Source: Pyrrhosoma nymphula (Eukaryota > Arthropoda > Insecta > Odonata > Coenagrionidae). From it: a stretch of DNA of 64,000 nt. Shown one piece after another: positions 10,465-23,839 of the stretch; positions within the stretch are counted from its first letter, which is position 1, and each line of letters begins with the position of its first letter. The notes below the pieces were generated by a model, which saw only the letters and a list, made by a program, of their open reading frames with translations, had not been told where the DNA came from and did not search any database. The stretch lies in contig OY754332.1 of the NCBI GenBank assembly GCA_963573305.1, forward strand, positions 55,465,559 through 55,529,558, written 5' to 3'. The translations under genes were made by a program, and so were the position numbers.

Positions 10465-11262
10465 TCCATTTTGAATAATAAAACTTTTTACTTTTCCACG
10501 TTATATTTAAAACTACGACCGATTACACCTTGATAAAGCATCTTCTGGCACATTCTGAAGCTTCACCCATAGTATATATATAGAGAGTAATTTGTTTAAA
10601 AATGAGTGTGTAAGTTTGAGATGGGGGAGGGGAGTAGGGCGGTAAGGACAAGGCAGAGTGAAAGAAACTGAGGAAGTAAGAGCATTTTTTAATACAAAGC
10701 AGGGTAGCGACCGAGACAATTGGGAGTTGTGTAAAGATGAATAGTACAGCGACCCAATCCTTACGATGAGGATGTGTGGGGGGGTTTTGAAGGGAAAGGA
10801 AGGAAAGGGAATCGGGAAAGGACATTTGGAGTAGAAGGTCACCAAGATACAATGTTTTCTATTTTTTATAGAAAGAGTGCTAGGCAAGAGTGGTTAATAG
10901 CCGCCGTACAAACATCTGTAAGAGAAAGAATAGTAGACTAAGATCTGTCGAAACAAAGGATGAAAAAAGAGGCATGAAGTGAGGAGCTGGAAAAAGGAAC
11001 CCCTGTGGAAACCTCGGGTGGGTTTACGAATGTGCAAAAAAACGTGTGGTCGTTGGGTGGGGGGGGAGGGAAGAGCTCCTAGCAGCAGAAAGTGGTGAGA
11101 GGGAGGAGGGAGGAAAGGGTGGAGGAAGGGGTGGAGAGGAAGTATGTGGAAGAGTGGTGTTTTTTCCTCCTTTTAATAAAGTATGGAAAAGCACAAAGTT
11201 TTTCAAATTCTAATTGAATATATTTCACGACCACGAAGTCAAGCCTGAAGCAATCAAATTTT
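10465..11262. mobile_element. Unidentified ~0.8-kb insertion splitting an RTE copy
   Basis: The flanking RTE sequence is contiguous once this block is removed. GACCAGACGTTG (10453-10464) and GACCAGGTGTTG (11263-11274) look like a 12-bp target duplication with two mutations. The edges share an imperfect inverted similarity ('aaaacttttt-acttttccac' near 10481 against the reverse strand near 11200). The plus strand from about 10610 to 11150 is strikingly purine-rich, with G runs at 10784 and 11055. No coding motif is seen; the overlapping minus-strand frames here are products of the pyrimidine-rich strand. Confidence 0.6.
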
Positions 11263-11274
11263 GACCAGGTGTTG

Positions 11275-11480
11275 GTTTGTCTAAGGATTGGAAGATTTAG
11301 TAAATGCATTAGAATTCCAGTGCGAGAAATATGGAATGAAAACAAATCACAAAAAAAAACAAAATTAATGAGATTTTCTTGGACAAAGAAAGCGAGGCTT
11401 GTCATAAATGTGGGAAGGCAAAAACCGGCTTGGTGCTTTAATACATTCTCCCAGTGGGAATATTATGTAGAAAGATTATG
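11275..11480 (+). pseudogene. RTE-like RT fragment (right part of the interrupted copy)
   Basis: Aligns with 24545-24705 of the better-preserved copy, including the 'KTKLMRFSWTKKARLVI' stretch. It is the direct continuation of 10050-10464. Confidence 0.8.
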
Positions 11481-13329
11481 AAAATGTACTCAAACTTAGT
11501 TTTCCGATGCGTTTATAGTGCATCCGATGTGCATGAAGTACAACATTCGAAAAATGGCATCTGCATCCATCCATATCAGGGTATAGCTTTTAAAATCGTT
11601 TGACTCAGGTCAGGTCTTGCCAGCATAGATAATTTCTTTATCCTGGTTTATGCATTGCAAAACCCAGTTAATATTGTTGATAAAAACAAAAATCTTGTAT
11701 AGGGTTGGCTTATGAGAGTAAACGCATATTCCAGTTTTACCGGGGGCGTTCCGTCGTTATCAAGACCGTTAACTAAGATGAACCATTTATAGGAAGGAAA
11801 ATGACACGCAGGCGTTTACGGGGAAGTATTTACGACGAAGAGAACGAAGAGGTTCATGAGTGGAAGCAGAAGAGTAGGCGCGCAGCGTTGAAAAGACTAT
11901 TGAAATTATAGTTTCTCAATTTACGGAGAGTAATCCCCAAAATCTACCTCTTTACCATAAATGTCCATGTTTTAGAACTTTTCACCTCTCTAAAATCTGA
12001 GAAGAAATATAAATGCTAAAATTCTCCTTTGCATCCCTCCCAATTATCGCAAAGTGATAAAAACAAGAGGGGGGGCTTCCCCCGAAAATTGTGGGTGATG
12101 GGGAAAACGGATGTCATATTCGGATTCAGGAGGTCATTTAACATAAGAATCAGCAGGAATGGTATCAGGGCTCGAAAAAAAAACTTGCCGAATAGTGTTA
12201 TTTGTAAAAATATGACACTCTTGATATTGTCACAAGCAAACGGCTAATAAATACCTCTATCCTGAAAATGTAGAAATTGACCAGGCAGTTTTTATATTTC
12301 CGGAATGCTTTTCACTATATTTACCTTTAATGTGCGCAATAATAGTTAAACCTAATGTTAGTAATCAGCATGAAGTTGGTTAGAGTATGAATTCGTATGC
12401 AAAATTCACCTGTCAACAATAGCTTTTTATGCTAAAATTTCATTACTAATTGTATTGATTTATATGTATTCTCCATAATATCTTTTACTTTGCATTTTAT
12501 CAGTCTACACTACGAGTTTTTCTCCTTAATTACTTATTAATGTCATACTTTTAATTTATTTTTGAACTTAAAACATCCAAGATGCGCTGATTTCTCCTTT
12601 TTTATTGTTTTAGAATCCGAGCAGTATTATTCTGTGGTAGTATTATTACATAAAATGTTTGTGGTAGTGTTTGTACATAAAAAACATATTCATATGTATT
12701 GCCTATCAAGGTAGTGATGATACAGACTTTTCTATAACAAGGAGAGGGTGTTTTTCTTTGAATTTGCAATATATATGCAATGAATAAGAAAAATAATCAG
12801 GTATTGTCTTTAGGAGGCCTTAAAGTGTCCATTATAGAACAAGAGCCAATTGCTGGCCAAGTCTGATAGTGGAATAATTGATTTTTCATTGCTTTCAGAT
12901 TATATGTGATTTACACAGGTCCTACCTTATGCCATCCCCAGATTTGTCCCCATAGCTTTTAGGAACATCAGTGTAATAAATCAAACATAAGATGATGGAA
13001 TGGGGTACAGTTAACGCTCGGGTGTTGGAAGCTGATATTTACACTACTTGCCAAGGGAATAAATGTTAGAACTCAAAAGATATTATGCAACGCAGATGTA
13101 GCTACTGTCATAGCGAATACTTAGCGACACAGAGGAGGAAATTAGGCCCCAGGTTGATCCTAATCTACGTTAAATATCACGAAGCCGGATTTCTGAGCGG
13201 GTACTTCCAGCTAGACTTTTTGACATTGCGTCGCGATAAAACATATGAAGTGCCACAACAGAGTTGTAACATTGAATTGTCGTACTTTGCTACAAGCTGA
13301 CAAGTTTAACGCTTGAAATGAGTAAGCTC
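11481..13329. other. No gene seen
   Basis: AT-rich sequence with only short frames. The frames at 12029-12247 and 13085-13300 carry no motif I recognise and have no similar partner elsewhere in the window. Confidence 0.4.
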
Positions 13330-13439
13330 AAACTAGACACCTATCTTAAGAGACTGTAAAAATAATCTAGTGATAATGGGGGAATATCAATAGAAATATA
13401 CTAGCATATGATGACCAAAGTGATCACTACATTAATCTA

Positions 13440-15850
13440 ATGAATTCTAATGGCATAAACAGTTTAATTGATCAACCGACTAGAATATTTAAAAATTCCG
13501 CAACTTGTATTGATCATGTTTTTTCCAGAATTTACAATTCATATAAATTCAAAATGTCTGTAAATGTGCATCACTTGGCTATCACTGATCATTCCTTGGT
13601 TAAATTTAACATTTCTACATCATATTTTTTATTCCGCTGATTGTTCCGAGGGGAAAAGAAATGTTGCGAAAAAACAAACATTGGAACTTTTAAATCCTTG
13701 GTTAACAGTGTTGACTGGTCTCCAGTATATATAGAGATAAATGCTTCCACAGCCTTCGATTTGATAGTGGATTTTTTGTGTACCAGTCTTGAATTATCGA
13801 AATATGGACCTAGTCCAAAACGTTCACCTATGCTTTTGAATTCTTAGATGAAAGTAAACTTGCTAAAAATGATTGATAAAAGAAATTATCTCTTAAGGAA
13901 AACTAGGCGCTATGCTAATAATAAAAGCATTCAAATGTAATTTTTAAAGTACAAAAACAATCTAAGGAAAACGTAAAGGTCTGCGTCAAACGAATACAAT
14001 ATGTACCAATTTGATAAATTTCGAGGTAACATTAGCGAGCAATGGAATTTGTTATGGGAATTGTTGGGAGAGAAAACTGCACGTCCACATACTTAAGAAT
14101 TGAAATCAAGTGGTGAAACAATAATAAATTCATTTTATCTAGCTTCTGAATTTAATAGTTACTTTTTTAGTGTGTTTGATTCAAGTAAAATCCTTTTAAA
14201 TACCAGTAAGTTTTTGAAAAACCCTTGTGTTACACAATCTTCCCTTGGTTCTTTTTTCTTAGAGCCAGTTTTACCCACTGATATTATTGATATAGTCAAT
14301 TCACTTCCACAACGGAAATCGCCAGGTCCTGATGGAATAAATACTAAATTGCTTAGGGCTTTTATCTTAGATATTGCACCAGTTTTTGCTCATGTATTGC
14401 AACCTGAGCCTAAAAGGCTCTGGAGAATTTCTGGAGAATGGAGAATTTCCCAATTCTCTGAAAAAAGGTATTGTGATTCCGGTTCATAAAAAGGGTGATA
14501 AAACTGAAGTACAGAATTACAGGCCTATTTCACTGCTGTCAATTTTTTCAATGGTGTTAGAGAAGCTTGTTAAATTTAGGTAGTTAAAATACTTGAACAA
14601 GTGTAACTTTTTTAGTCAAAATCAGTTTGGCTTTACGACTACTAAGGGCACGGAGGATGCGCTTGCCCTACACTTCAGTCAAGTATATTCTGCGATAAAC
14701 TCACATAGGAAGGTAATTAGTTTATTTATTGACATATCGAAAGCCTTTGACACTTTGAAACACGATTCCTTTTTAATTAAATTGAATCATTCGGGTATAC
14801 GCCGAGTCACACTAAAATGGTTTCAAAGCCATCTATATGACCGCTCTAAGTGTGTACGAGTGAGTGACCATCTCAGTGAATACCAAAAGATTTTCTCTGG
14901 TGTACCTCAAGGTTCTGTATAAGGACCAATTCTTTTCATAATATATATTAATAACTTATGTGGCCACACATTAAAGGCAAATTAACTGCTTTTGCGGATG
15001 ACATAGCATTAAGCTATGATTCCTTGACATGTGAGCAGCTAGAAAGCGATGTAAATCTGGACTTATGTATATTACATAATTGGTTCGACTATAATGGACT
15101 AGAACTAAGTGAAAAGACCAAATTTATATTCCACGATTTATGCAATAGCTGTGAACATAATTGGAAGTTAATTAATCACAATTCTGACTGTTCTAAAATA
15201 TGTTGTTCCTGCCCGATTATTGAAAAGTTGGAGGTGTATAAATACCTTGGTGTACACTTAGACAAATACTTAAAATGGGAAAATCACCTCGAAGCTGTTG
15301 CTAAGGTACTATGGTCCTGCTTATCCAAAATGTATTTTATTCGCAATAAATGCCCGATAGCCTTACGCATGGCGATTTATTGCGCTCTTGCGCAGTCCAA
15401 ATTAACGTATGGGTTGATTTGTTGGGGAAGTGCTTATAAAAATGCTTTACATCCTGTTGTTGGTTTACAAAGGAGGATTGTTCGAGTTCTATATTTAAAA
15501 ACTCGCTATGAGCACACATTTTCGCCATTCCTAAATTTGAATTTACTCCCAATGAAGCATTTATTTTTTTTATAGAACACTGAGAATGTTTTTTATATCC
15601 GATTTGGTGATAGGCCAATATTGTTTGGAACTTATAACAAAAAAGCTGTTTACAACACCAGAGAAAATCATTTTATAAGGCATGCCAAACCTAACATCTC
15701 ATTGTACAAAAGATCATGAGTGTATTTAGGGCCCAAAATGTATAACATATTGCCATGCTATATAACTCATGTAAACAGCTCTCATGTACTTCTTAAATTG
15801 ATAACGAAATGGCTGTTGCAAAAAGAGGAAGTTTTTGGATTATCTTAAAA
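13440..15850 (+). pseudogene. Endonuclease end plus reverse transcriptase, several stops and frameshifts
   Basis: The frame first shows the endonuclease end ('TCIDHVF' near 13505 and 'ITDHSLV' near 13580). RT blocks follow in order: 'SPGPDGINTKLL' near 14320, 'VHKKGDK' near 14484, 'YRPISLLSIF' near 14519, 'FGFTTTKGTEDAL' near 14628, 'FIDISKAFDTL' near 14725, 'GVPQGSV' near 14899, FADD at 14991-15002, and 'YKYLGVHLD' near 15239. A TAA at 14920-14922 directly after GVPQGSV replaces the codon that normally leads into 'GP'. A further frameshift near 15570 separates the C-terminal 'GPKMYNILP' region near 15730. Role: target-primed reverse transcription of its own RNA. This copy is inactive. Confidence 0.85.
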
Positions 15851-16022
15851 AAATATAAAAAAAAGGTTTTTCACTTTTGTCTTATGTTGCTGGGTATAAG
15901 TGCCTTGTTTTGTTTAAAACTGAAATTGTTTTTTTTTTGTTTTAGTTCACACGTGCCAAAGTTGAAAAGGTGTCATATACATGTCCCTCTTTTTGACACC
16001 CTATTACATCTCCACATATAAA

Positions 16023-16075
16023 ATGTATATATATATATATATAATTATATATATATATATATATTTAATTATATT
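16023..16075. repeat. (TA)n simple repeat
   Basis: Alternating T and A with a few interruptions, at the 3' end of the LINE just upstream. It probably began as the element's terminal tandem repeat. Confidence 0.9.
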
Positions 16076-18039
16076 TATACATAAATATGATATCGTGTTG
16101 TAAAAATACTACCAGAGAAACAAATTTCATTTCATATGCGAAGTGGGATGAGCGGGTAATGGTGATTTCTCGGTCGGAGATTATCGGATAATCAACTCAG
16201 GAACCATATAGGGGAGAATGGCCGAATTAAGGATGAAAGGTTGTGGTACTGATCTTGAAGAAGGGGTGGAATAATGGGAAATACAATGGAACTATGAAAG
16301 ACGAAATAATGAATACATATCCCACTATGACCGTTACAATAGAGAGACATTAACATCAACTTCTTATTTCGCGATCCCCCACAAAAGAACGACGTAAAAG
16401 GATGTAAACACCGCTAAAACCTTTTGAAGACTCGTGAATAGATAGTGTTATCAATGCATAAGAAACCACTTTCCTAAAATATTTGAACGATTCGCCTCTT
16501 AGGCGGAATGTAAATTATTTTATCATTTTGCAACCAATAAAAATGTATTTAGGACTGTTATAAGTTTTGATTCTAATTTAAAATATAAGAAAATTTGTAA
16601 ATATGGACCAATGAATTTTAACCTATGCCCTAAAAATGCCTTGATTGTTTTTTATGTAAGGCAGACTTTATTTTAACTGATTTATTGTAAGGACTGCCAT
16701 ACTTCAATTTAGCGAAACGCTAATGTCACCAGAGTACTTACCGCCATGAGGGCATGTGTGAGGAGTTTGAAAAGTAACATTTGACTAAGTTCTATAGTGA
16801 AGGGAGAAAGGGTCAATTTCATTGCATCTATAATGTGTTTAATAAATGAATGCATTGCCTAGGCTCTGCAGTGGCCCTCTAGAGCGCAAGGGAAAGAGGG
16901 GTTATAACGCTGGAAGGACGGGAGTTGTTTTTCATTTGTTCCATTCTTGACAGCAGAGTATTGGGACCTTTTAAGTGGTAAAGGTCTTACAGAAGGCTTC
17001 ACTCACACCCAGAAGCAAGGTTCTCAAAGGTTGGCTTTTAAAAGAATAATTGTTTTTAGTCATAGCTACTTCAACAATGCTATCAAGGCGTGCCAATTGA
17101 TCTCTTCAATTTAAGATCCGATGGAAGTGATCGCTGCGAAAGGAGAGAACAGTACATTTTTACTTTCGCTGAAATATTTGTACTTGAAATTTTTTATTTT
17201 AGTACTACTTATCACTGATCGTTTTTCACTTGTGCAAAAAATGAAGTGATATTTATTTCTGGACATTTGTAAGACGTTTCAACTGCAGGTGGTTCAGAAC
17301 GAAATGTAATCCATACTGATAGCGACCATGAGAACTCCTTAAATAATTGTTTCAATGTTGACTGTTTGGTCTGTCACAATATTTATGGTGTTGTTAAATT
17401 GAAGTATTAGATTTACAACTATGTACTGTTAGACACCGGCGGTACATTCCGCAGAATCACAATTGTTAGTTGGCTAAACAGTAATTGCCGAGCCATTTTT
17501 TCCAGACTTTGACTTTACCCATTCATTAGTGTATCGAAACCTAGAGTGTATTCACTACCAAGTATAGAACCTTTTTTTATGAATCGACTTCCGCGGACAA
17601 CCCGGTCACCCACCATTTGTCATGTGTAATTTAATTACGTATGACAAGTGTATAATTTAACCTTCTGTCTCACTCATTTTTGCAGATGAAATATAGTATA
17701 TCAATGTTTGTCATTGTCGAATGAAATGAATTGAAGTTTGTCGTGGATTTTTAGATTAAATTATATAAGGATTCTGGCAAATGTACGAGGTGTGGTGGCA
17801 TACCATGTCGCAAGGAATGAAATTACGTAAAATTAGGAGTTAGATAAACAAGTATGCCAAGCTCATTTGGTTTGAAGTAAATGTATGCACCCCCGTACTA
17901 GTTTATGAAACCGTAGAGACCACTAAAATCATCCGACGAGACTCGCAATCAAATTCAGTTATTATATAAGAGACACTGAATTTAACGTAAACCTGCACCA
18001 GAAAAATTATTTCTTCAAAAAGTTACGCTACAATACTCT
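16076..18039. other. No gene seen
   Basis: About 2 kb without a supportable frame, repeat partner or motif. Confidence 0.4.
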
Positions 18040-18300
18040 TCGTAAAACTACGTTAAAGGCCGTTATGATAATCTCATTAGTGTTGCTGACCTTTTGCGAC
18101 AACTAGGATGGGAATCGTTTTCAGACCATTGATTTAAACTTAATCTATTGTGTAACTTTCCAGCCAATTTATTTTCTGATGGCATTAATAAAATTTTAAG
18201 AAACCCTACATGCTACGATAGATCAGAACATGAGAATAGAATGAGGGAATCGAGTGCAGAGCGGACAGATTTAAAATTTCATCTTCCCCGCAAACGATAA
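18040..18300 (+). pseudogene. CR1-like RT C-terminal fragment
   Basis: Plus-strand reading gives 'VADLLRQLGWESF' near 18085 and a 'YDRSEHENRMRE' stretch near 18215. Both match the C-terminal region after the palm of CR1/Jockey-group reverse transcriptases; compare 'MLNELGWEPLETRR' in the minus-strand LINE at 38443-39405. One stop is visible near 18131. The 3' end of the same element continues to 18820 beyond a foldback insertion. Confidence 0.7.
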
Positions 18301-18346
18301 GAGACCATAACAGCTATCATTGATACTTTTCACTATAATTCATTGT

Positions 18347-18520
18347 CACAAAAACTCGGTACAAAATTCCACTAATTATTTTATTGCTGTCGACCGGTTT
18401 TGGACGACTAAAGAGACATTTAAAAGACAAAACTGTTTTGTCTTATAAATGACGTTTTATTCGTCGAAACCGGTCGAAAGAAATAAAATAATTTGTGGAA
18501 TTTTGTACCGTGTTTTTGTG
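18347..18520. mobile_element. Foldback element (long near-perfect hairpin)
   Basis: The left half (18347-18433) and right half (18434-18520) are reverse complements with few mismatches, sharing words such as ACGGTACAAAATTCCAC on opposite strands and a 'gtcgaccggttt' / 'gaaaccggtcga' pair. It lies inside the 3' part of a LINE fragment. No clear target duplication was found. Confidence 0.8.
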
Positions 18521-18820
18521 AAAATTAACTCTATCTTCAATTTCCACAAAGTATCGCCACAATCGATTACTTTTCACTAGGTTTGTCCATAGGTTGAGTT
18601 GCTAGTTAGTTTATTTACTCCCTAATACTTGTATCCTTATCTACTACCTAGTACTAACAGTAAACCGTGCAGGTTTTCAGTATAAATCTTGTATCTCTGT
18701 CCATTTATGAAGTTGCAAAATACATTCATAGGGTATAACGTAATGCATGTTGGTGACTACTCACCCCCGGCCACACACCCTGGAGGTAGCTTACGGGGTA
18801 TTTTGTGGATGTAGATCTAT
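18521..18820 (+). repeat. LINE 3' UTR end, CR1-like family
   Basis: The 'ccacacaccctggagg...ttacggggtattttgtggatgtaga' pattern at 18772-18815 matches the reverse complement of the 3' end at 38262-38330 and the fragments at 37210-37340 and 45520-45600. It belongs with the RT fragment at 18040-18300. Confidence 0.65.
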
Positions 18821-19044
18821 CATTGAAACTTAAGTGGAAATAAATGGAAATTAAATGTCATCTCCTAGTTAATTTAGCAGATGTTCAACTCTTAGGCAGA
18901 TTGCAACGCAAGCTAAATAGGAAACAATGCTGTTTCAATCCGTTCGTTCGTCATTTGCGTACATACGCAGTGGACATAAGAGACCCTTTTTTTCTTTTTT
19001 TGCTATTTAATTTAACCAGCACAAAATGCCGCAAAGAAAGAGAT

Positions 19045-20120
19045 TTCGCTATAAAGGGATATAAGCTCCATCGCGACATGTCTTATTCTTGACAAAACGG
19101 GATAACTACGGTAAAACTACTTGCAGAATGAATGCATTACTTCAGAGTTCTATAAAGCGGAATTATATTATATGTTTTTTTTAACTACTTTATTCGGATT
19201 TAGTTATAATAATGATAGAATAGTGATAATACTGATAGAATAAAAAGGAAAACAATGATAGCATAAAACGTTGTTGTCATAATTATAGCTTTTTTCGAGT
19301 CTTAAATCAGCAAACTTTTTAAACATAAATGCATCTTGTTTACTTGACAAGTTACATTGCACCTAAGCATTGCACGAATCGAACAGAAAAGAGCACCCAA
19401 TCCACCCAGCTATTCAGCTCTAATATAATAAAGTCCCTCATGTTCCATTCACTCATGCCCAGGACTATCCATATTTCCCAAAAAGAACTAACGCATGGAG
19501 AAAAAGTAACATTGTCATAAGCCTACACTCGACGAAAGGTGCCAATGGGATCCACAGTGTAACAAACTATTGTGCTGAAGTGTAACATTCTACGCATGAA
19601 GCTCTCTCTGCATGGCACTCTGATAAGCATTGAAATTACACTGAAATATCATTAGAACTGCCTAGGTTCTAAAGCAACTCCTCAGGAAGGGTCCGTGCTC
19701 TAACCATCACATTAAACCAATCGTGGGTGAGACATGAGTTCTAATCAAAAGTCTCCGGGTAAGTTGAGCATCGTCTCTTGGGATGGGAGGTAAGAACGAC
19801 TACATTGGAAAACAACTGAAAAATCAGGAGAGGTAGATAGACAACGCATCAAATGATTATCTATACGTAAAACCTTAGAAAAGTTTGTATTCACCACATG
19901 GTTACCTACACATCCCACAGTTTGCAGTATAACACTATTCATTCCCTTCTCTTAGCCTTTAAATATTAATACCCTCAACAGATGGAACCATCAATATTTA
20001 TTATAACTATCACCTCAGGAATTGATCCATCTCAAAACTAGTCGAAACATTGGCCTGCAACATATAATAAAAGGAAATGGAGATAAAAATCCCCTAAACC
20101 ACCACACACAAATTTAATCT
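19045..20120 (+). repeat. Dispersed repeat family C, copy 1
   Basis: Shares an ordered set of blocks with 20335-21360, 46315-47400 and 47905-48790: 'aagctcca.cg', 'tgtctcttgggatg', 'gcatcaaatgat', 'cttagccttaaatattaa..c..caacagatgg', and 'cctcaggaattgatccat...aaactagtc'. No coding content is evident; the class of the repeat is unknown. Confidence 0.65.
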
Positions 20121-20334
20121 GAAAATAAAATTATCTACTTAGTTTTTTACAATTACCTTACGTAAATAGGATATTTCAATGAATTTGCATGAATGCAAAA
20201 TTTAACTACCGCAATCGTCCATTTCTCATACTTGTTATGTTCACATTCCAGTACTACAAAATTACGGTACATATTCGCGCATTCACAGAGCAATAATCTA
20301 CATGAATCTCCATTGAGTCACACCAACATTTGCA

Positions 20335-21360
20335 CAATTAACCTGTAGCAAGGTGGGTACATTCTGGGGAAATATGCAAAAACGCAGTTTTCTTCAATCC
20401 CCCTATGACCATCGCTCGTAGAAAGCAAGAGGAGGGATGGAAGCGAGTGGCGGTGAAGGGGACGGGATACTCATATTTTACTGAGATTGCCTCGGATGAT
20501 CTGAAGATTGAGTAATCGACCGTCGAACAATTGGTGGTCAAATCTAATAATAAATAAATAGGCCGCTAAAATTGGATATAAGCTCCAGCGTAAAATCCCT
20601 TTGTCTCCATAGTATAGAATATCATTGTTTTTCATCACTCAATCTTTATACGTGATTCGAATTTTTTCTGGTTTAATTATGATGGGACGGAATAATTGTG
20701 TGGACAAATGTGTCTCTGGAAGGCAAAAAACAGTACTCATGAAGAAAATATTGGAAACGGAAATTATTGTGGTCATATTACGAGCTTCTTAGAGTGTTTA
20801 CTCCGCAAACCTTTTAATCGGAAATGCATTTTTTATTTTTAAAAATTCTTTTTCCCCTCAGCATTGCAGGAATCAAACATTGAAGGATACGCAAGCCTCT
20901 CATATACTCAGGCATAATACAATGCTGTCACTCATATTCCAATATGTCCACTAGACTAGTGAAGAACAAAACTTTTAAGAAAAAGATTAACATACCATCA
21001 TCAGCAATAGAGGAAAAGGAGCAAATGCAATTGATACGTTCATTTAACCTTTTCGGCATAAAAATCATGTTCGTAATTGGTTGGGCAAAACTTTAAACTA
21101 TTATTTACTTAAACTAAGGAAATACTGAATTCACCACGTGGTTATAAACACGTCTCACTCTATTTAGGATAACACACATATTTCCATTCTCTTAGCCTTC
21201 AAATATTAAATGCCTCAACAGATGGCGTCACCTATTTTTATGATTGCGTTCACCTCAGGAATTGATCCATGTCCAAACTAGTCAAAATACTGGCGTGTAT
21301 TCCTTGACAAAAAGAAAAGGCTTTCTAGCATTTATCACCTTATCCTCCCACAAAAATTTG
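20335..21360 (+). repeat. Dispersed repeat family C, copy 2
   Basis: Starts with 'aacctgtagcaaggt', as does the copy at 46315, and ends with the 'cctcaggaattgatccatg' block. The middle part is more diverged than the ends. Confidence 0.65.
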
Positions 21361-23839
21361 ATCAGAAAATATATAAAGCTCGACTTAGATTTTAACAAAT
21401 GTAATACCTCATTAAAATAGGCTTACGTTGTAAATATAAATGGAGCATTTCGCAAACTATTTATATGCAAATACCAATAAACGCATAATATTGACTCTTT
21501 TGAAAGTGATTACTAATTTGAATCATATCTTTTTTCTTAAATCTTGAATTTTTCTATATCTTTCCATATAAATTTAAATGGTTGGATATTCATACAATGG
21601 ACACACATGAATGAAGTATCTTATGCCTGTCTGATCTTGTACAGTCATTAAGTGCTGATAAAATGTTGACGCAGAATATTCAGAAATAGAACGGGCTGGT
21701 AAAAGAGTATCAGACAACAATTACAAAGGTACACGTGATATTAGAGGCTCCCTTTTTTAAATAATATGACTATTTTCTGAAACAGGATAATTCAAATGAA
21801 GGTTAATGCAGTTTGCAGCTAAGGCCTCGGATTAAAATATACTAATGAAAGAAGGTTATAATGATGAGACATGGAGTGTCAAAATAACCTATGATTTCTG
21901 ATAGCATGCATAATTTTTAAGTTTAGTTATGTCGTGATACTGAAGTCTAGACAATGCAACTGACTGATTCTAATGGCGTTCATCGCGTATTACAAGAGGC
22001 ATATAAAAAAGTTATTTTTTCATAATTTTTATTTTCAAGTATGAGCGACGGAGTCAATTCTCACGTGCAGGGAATTTCAGTTTGGGTGTATTGGCAGCGC
22101 TTACTCTCCATCCGGTGGCCTAGAACCGCAAAGCCGCATTACAATCCCCTTTAAATGACCATTGTTTTGACTAATATGTAGTAATAACCCCGCTGATTTT
22201 AGCATCATTTTTAATAAATCTACAGTCCTAGCATTTATTTACTTAGTAGAAATTCAATAACAGTAGTGAAATTCTGACTGATATATAAACAATGTAGGAG
22301 ATTTCAGGTTCACTGATATCTCATATTTTCTTTCGCAGTCTTCACATGCACAACTTATGCGCAAATACGCTTGTCAGATGAAAAGTTCCATTCAATATTT
22401 TCATACATCCTTCCTTGGTACTAGAGGCACAAGTGGAAAGGGATGTTGAGTGATCAGCCAAGAATACAGTTGAATAGGACGAATTAACAAGAAAGGAATT
22501 TTACAGGAAAAAAATTTTTATCAGTCACCATTTCGCTCCATTTTTTGCATGATATATTTAATCTATTTTAGTATCAATCTCTCTCATTTTATACCCCAAC
22601 TTCGATTTCTCAACTATATCAACCTAAATGGGGAAATGAAAGAGGAAAACCTTGACATCTTGGGCGAAATTAGTTCCATGATAGACTACTCCACCTTAGG
22701 AGCTTAGCTACTCTAACTACACTAACTACTCCACCTTAGCCTCAAGTTATTTTCTTAATATGAAATCAAGACTGAAATTTCATGTAGATAACAATGTCAG
22801 TACCAACCACTATCATGTTAACTTTGAAGAAATGTAAGACAGTTAATTGATAAAATAATACATATGTCGATACTATAAATTGGAAAAATAAATGTAGGAC
22901 GGGGCTTTATGAGAGTACGTACGTAAAGGAGGTGTGCAATTAAGTTTTAATAGACAAAGAGAATATTTTAAAGTGTAAAATCGATAGTATGAAAAATGGA
23001 ATGGATCCCTTGAACGTAATTTGGATTCAACCCATACTCCTTAAATTGTAACAATATCCAACGTGGAAGTGAACCACATTGCATCAAGAGCAGCGACTTC
23101 CTTCAGAGCGTTTACTATGATATGACAAAACAATCGGACACATTTTTATTTATTGGATAGCATTTTCTGTCCATATTATCGTCTTTCTCCTTGAAAAACA
23201 CGTAACTCTTATCATCTGCACAGAGTTTCGTATTTTGTTTGACATCATCGAGATAATACAGAATACACTATTATGAGCTTGAAAGGACTAATGAGTGATA
23301 ATTGAGAATGCCTTCCTATCCTCACTACCACTGGCTACACTGCAATTGTAAAACAAGGTGAAAGTGAGTTTCAAGGGTAAGGACCCTTTAAAAGCTCCTT
23401 AGTCAAATCTACGGAATTGTATGAATCTATGGAACTGGCTCCTTATTTAAAAGTATATATCTGTATCTGTGAAATTCCTCAAAATTGCAAGTATCAGTTA
23501 TGCGTTTGTTCCACATGATCAGTGGTTCAGTACAATATTTTGACAAATATTTATTCATAAGTATTTTTTTTATTACTTAAAACCTTATAAATGTTCTTTA
23601 ACTACCGCAATCTGAGAGTAATATGAATCATTTTGGCAATTTTCAGAGAAACGTTTGTCTCTATTCGGAAATAGAAACTGGGTCCCTAAGGATTTGAAAT
23701 TCGCGCTCTATTGGCATATCCGGGATGTTTTTAAAACGTTAATATTTTGAATTCGGAGATAAATGGCAATCAGAAATAAGGAGAAATCAGGACTTTCCCT
23801 AAAGCCTTATGGAAGTGAAATGATTTTTTTCACTCTTAG
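21361..23839. other. No gene seen; faint repeat traces
   Basis: Around 22090-22160 a block ('ctccatccggtggcctagaaccgc') resembles the diverged SINE-like family A copy at 29216. The 22810-22900 block resembles 52230-52320. A local duplication of 'ctactccacctta' occurs at 22687 and 22724. No frame is supported. Confidence 0.4.

Larger units (their letters stand above)
13330..16075 (+). mobile_element. CR1/L2-like non-LTR retrotransposon, 5'-truncated
   Basis: Contains the C-terminal part of an endonuclease domain, a reverse transcriptase and a 3' end finishing in a (TA)n stretch at about 16023-16075. CR1/L2-type elements often end in short tandem repeats instead of poly(A). The clade name is tentative because it rests on motif style, not on a phylogeny. 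Confidence 0.75.

Noticed and set aside
10513..10887. Overlapping minus-strand frames at 10513-10887 and 11024-11405
   Set aside because: Products of the pyrimidine-rich strand of the purine-rich insertion; no conserved motif.
13085..13300. 71-codon frame upstream of the LINE
   Set aside because: No motif, no similar frame elsewhere in the window and no link to the endonuclease that follows.
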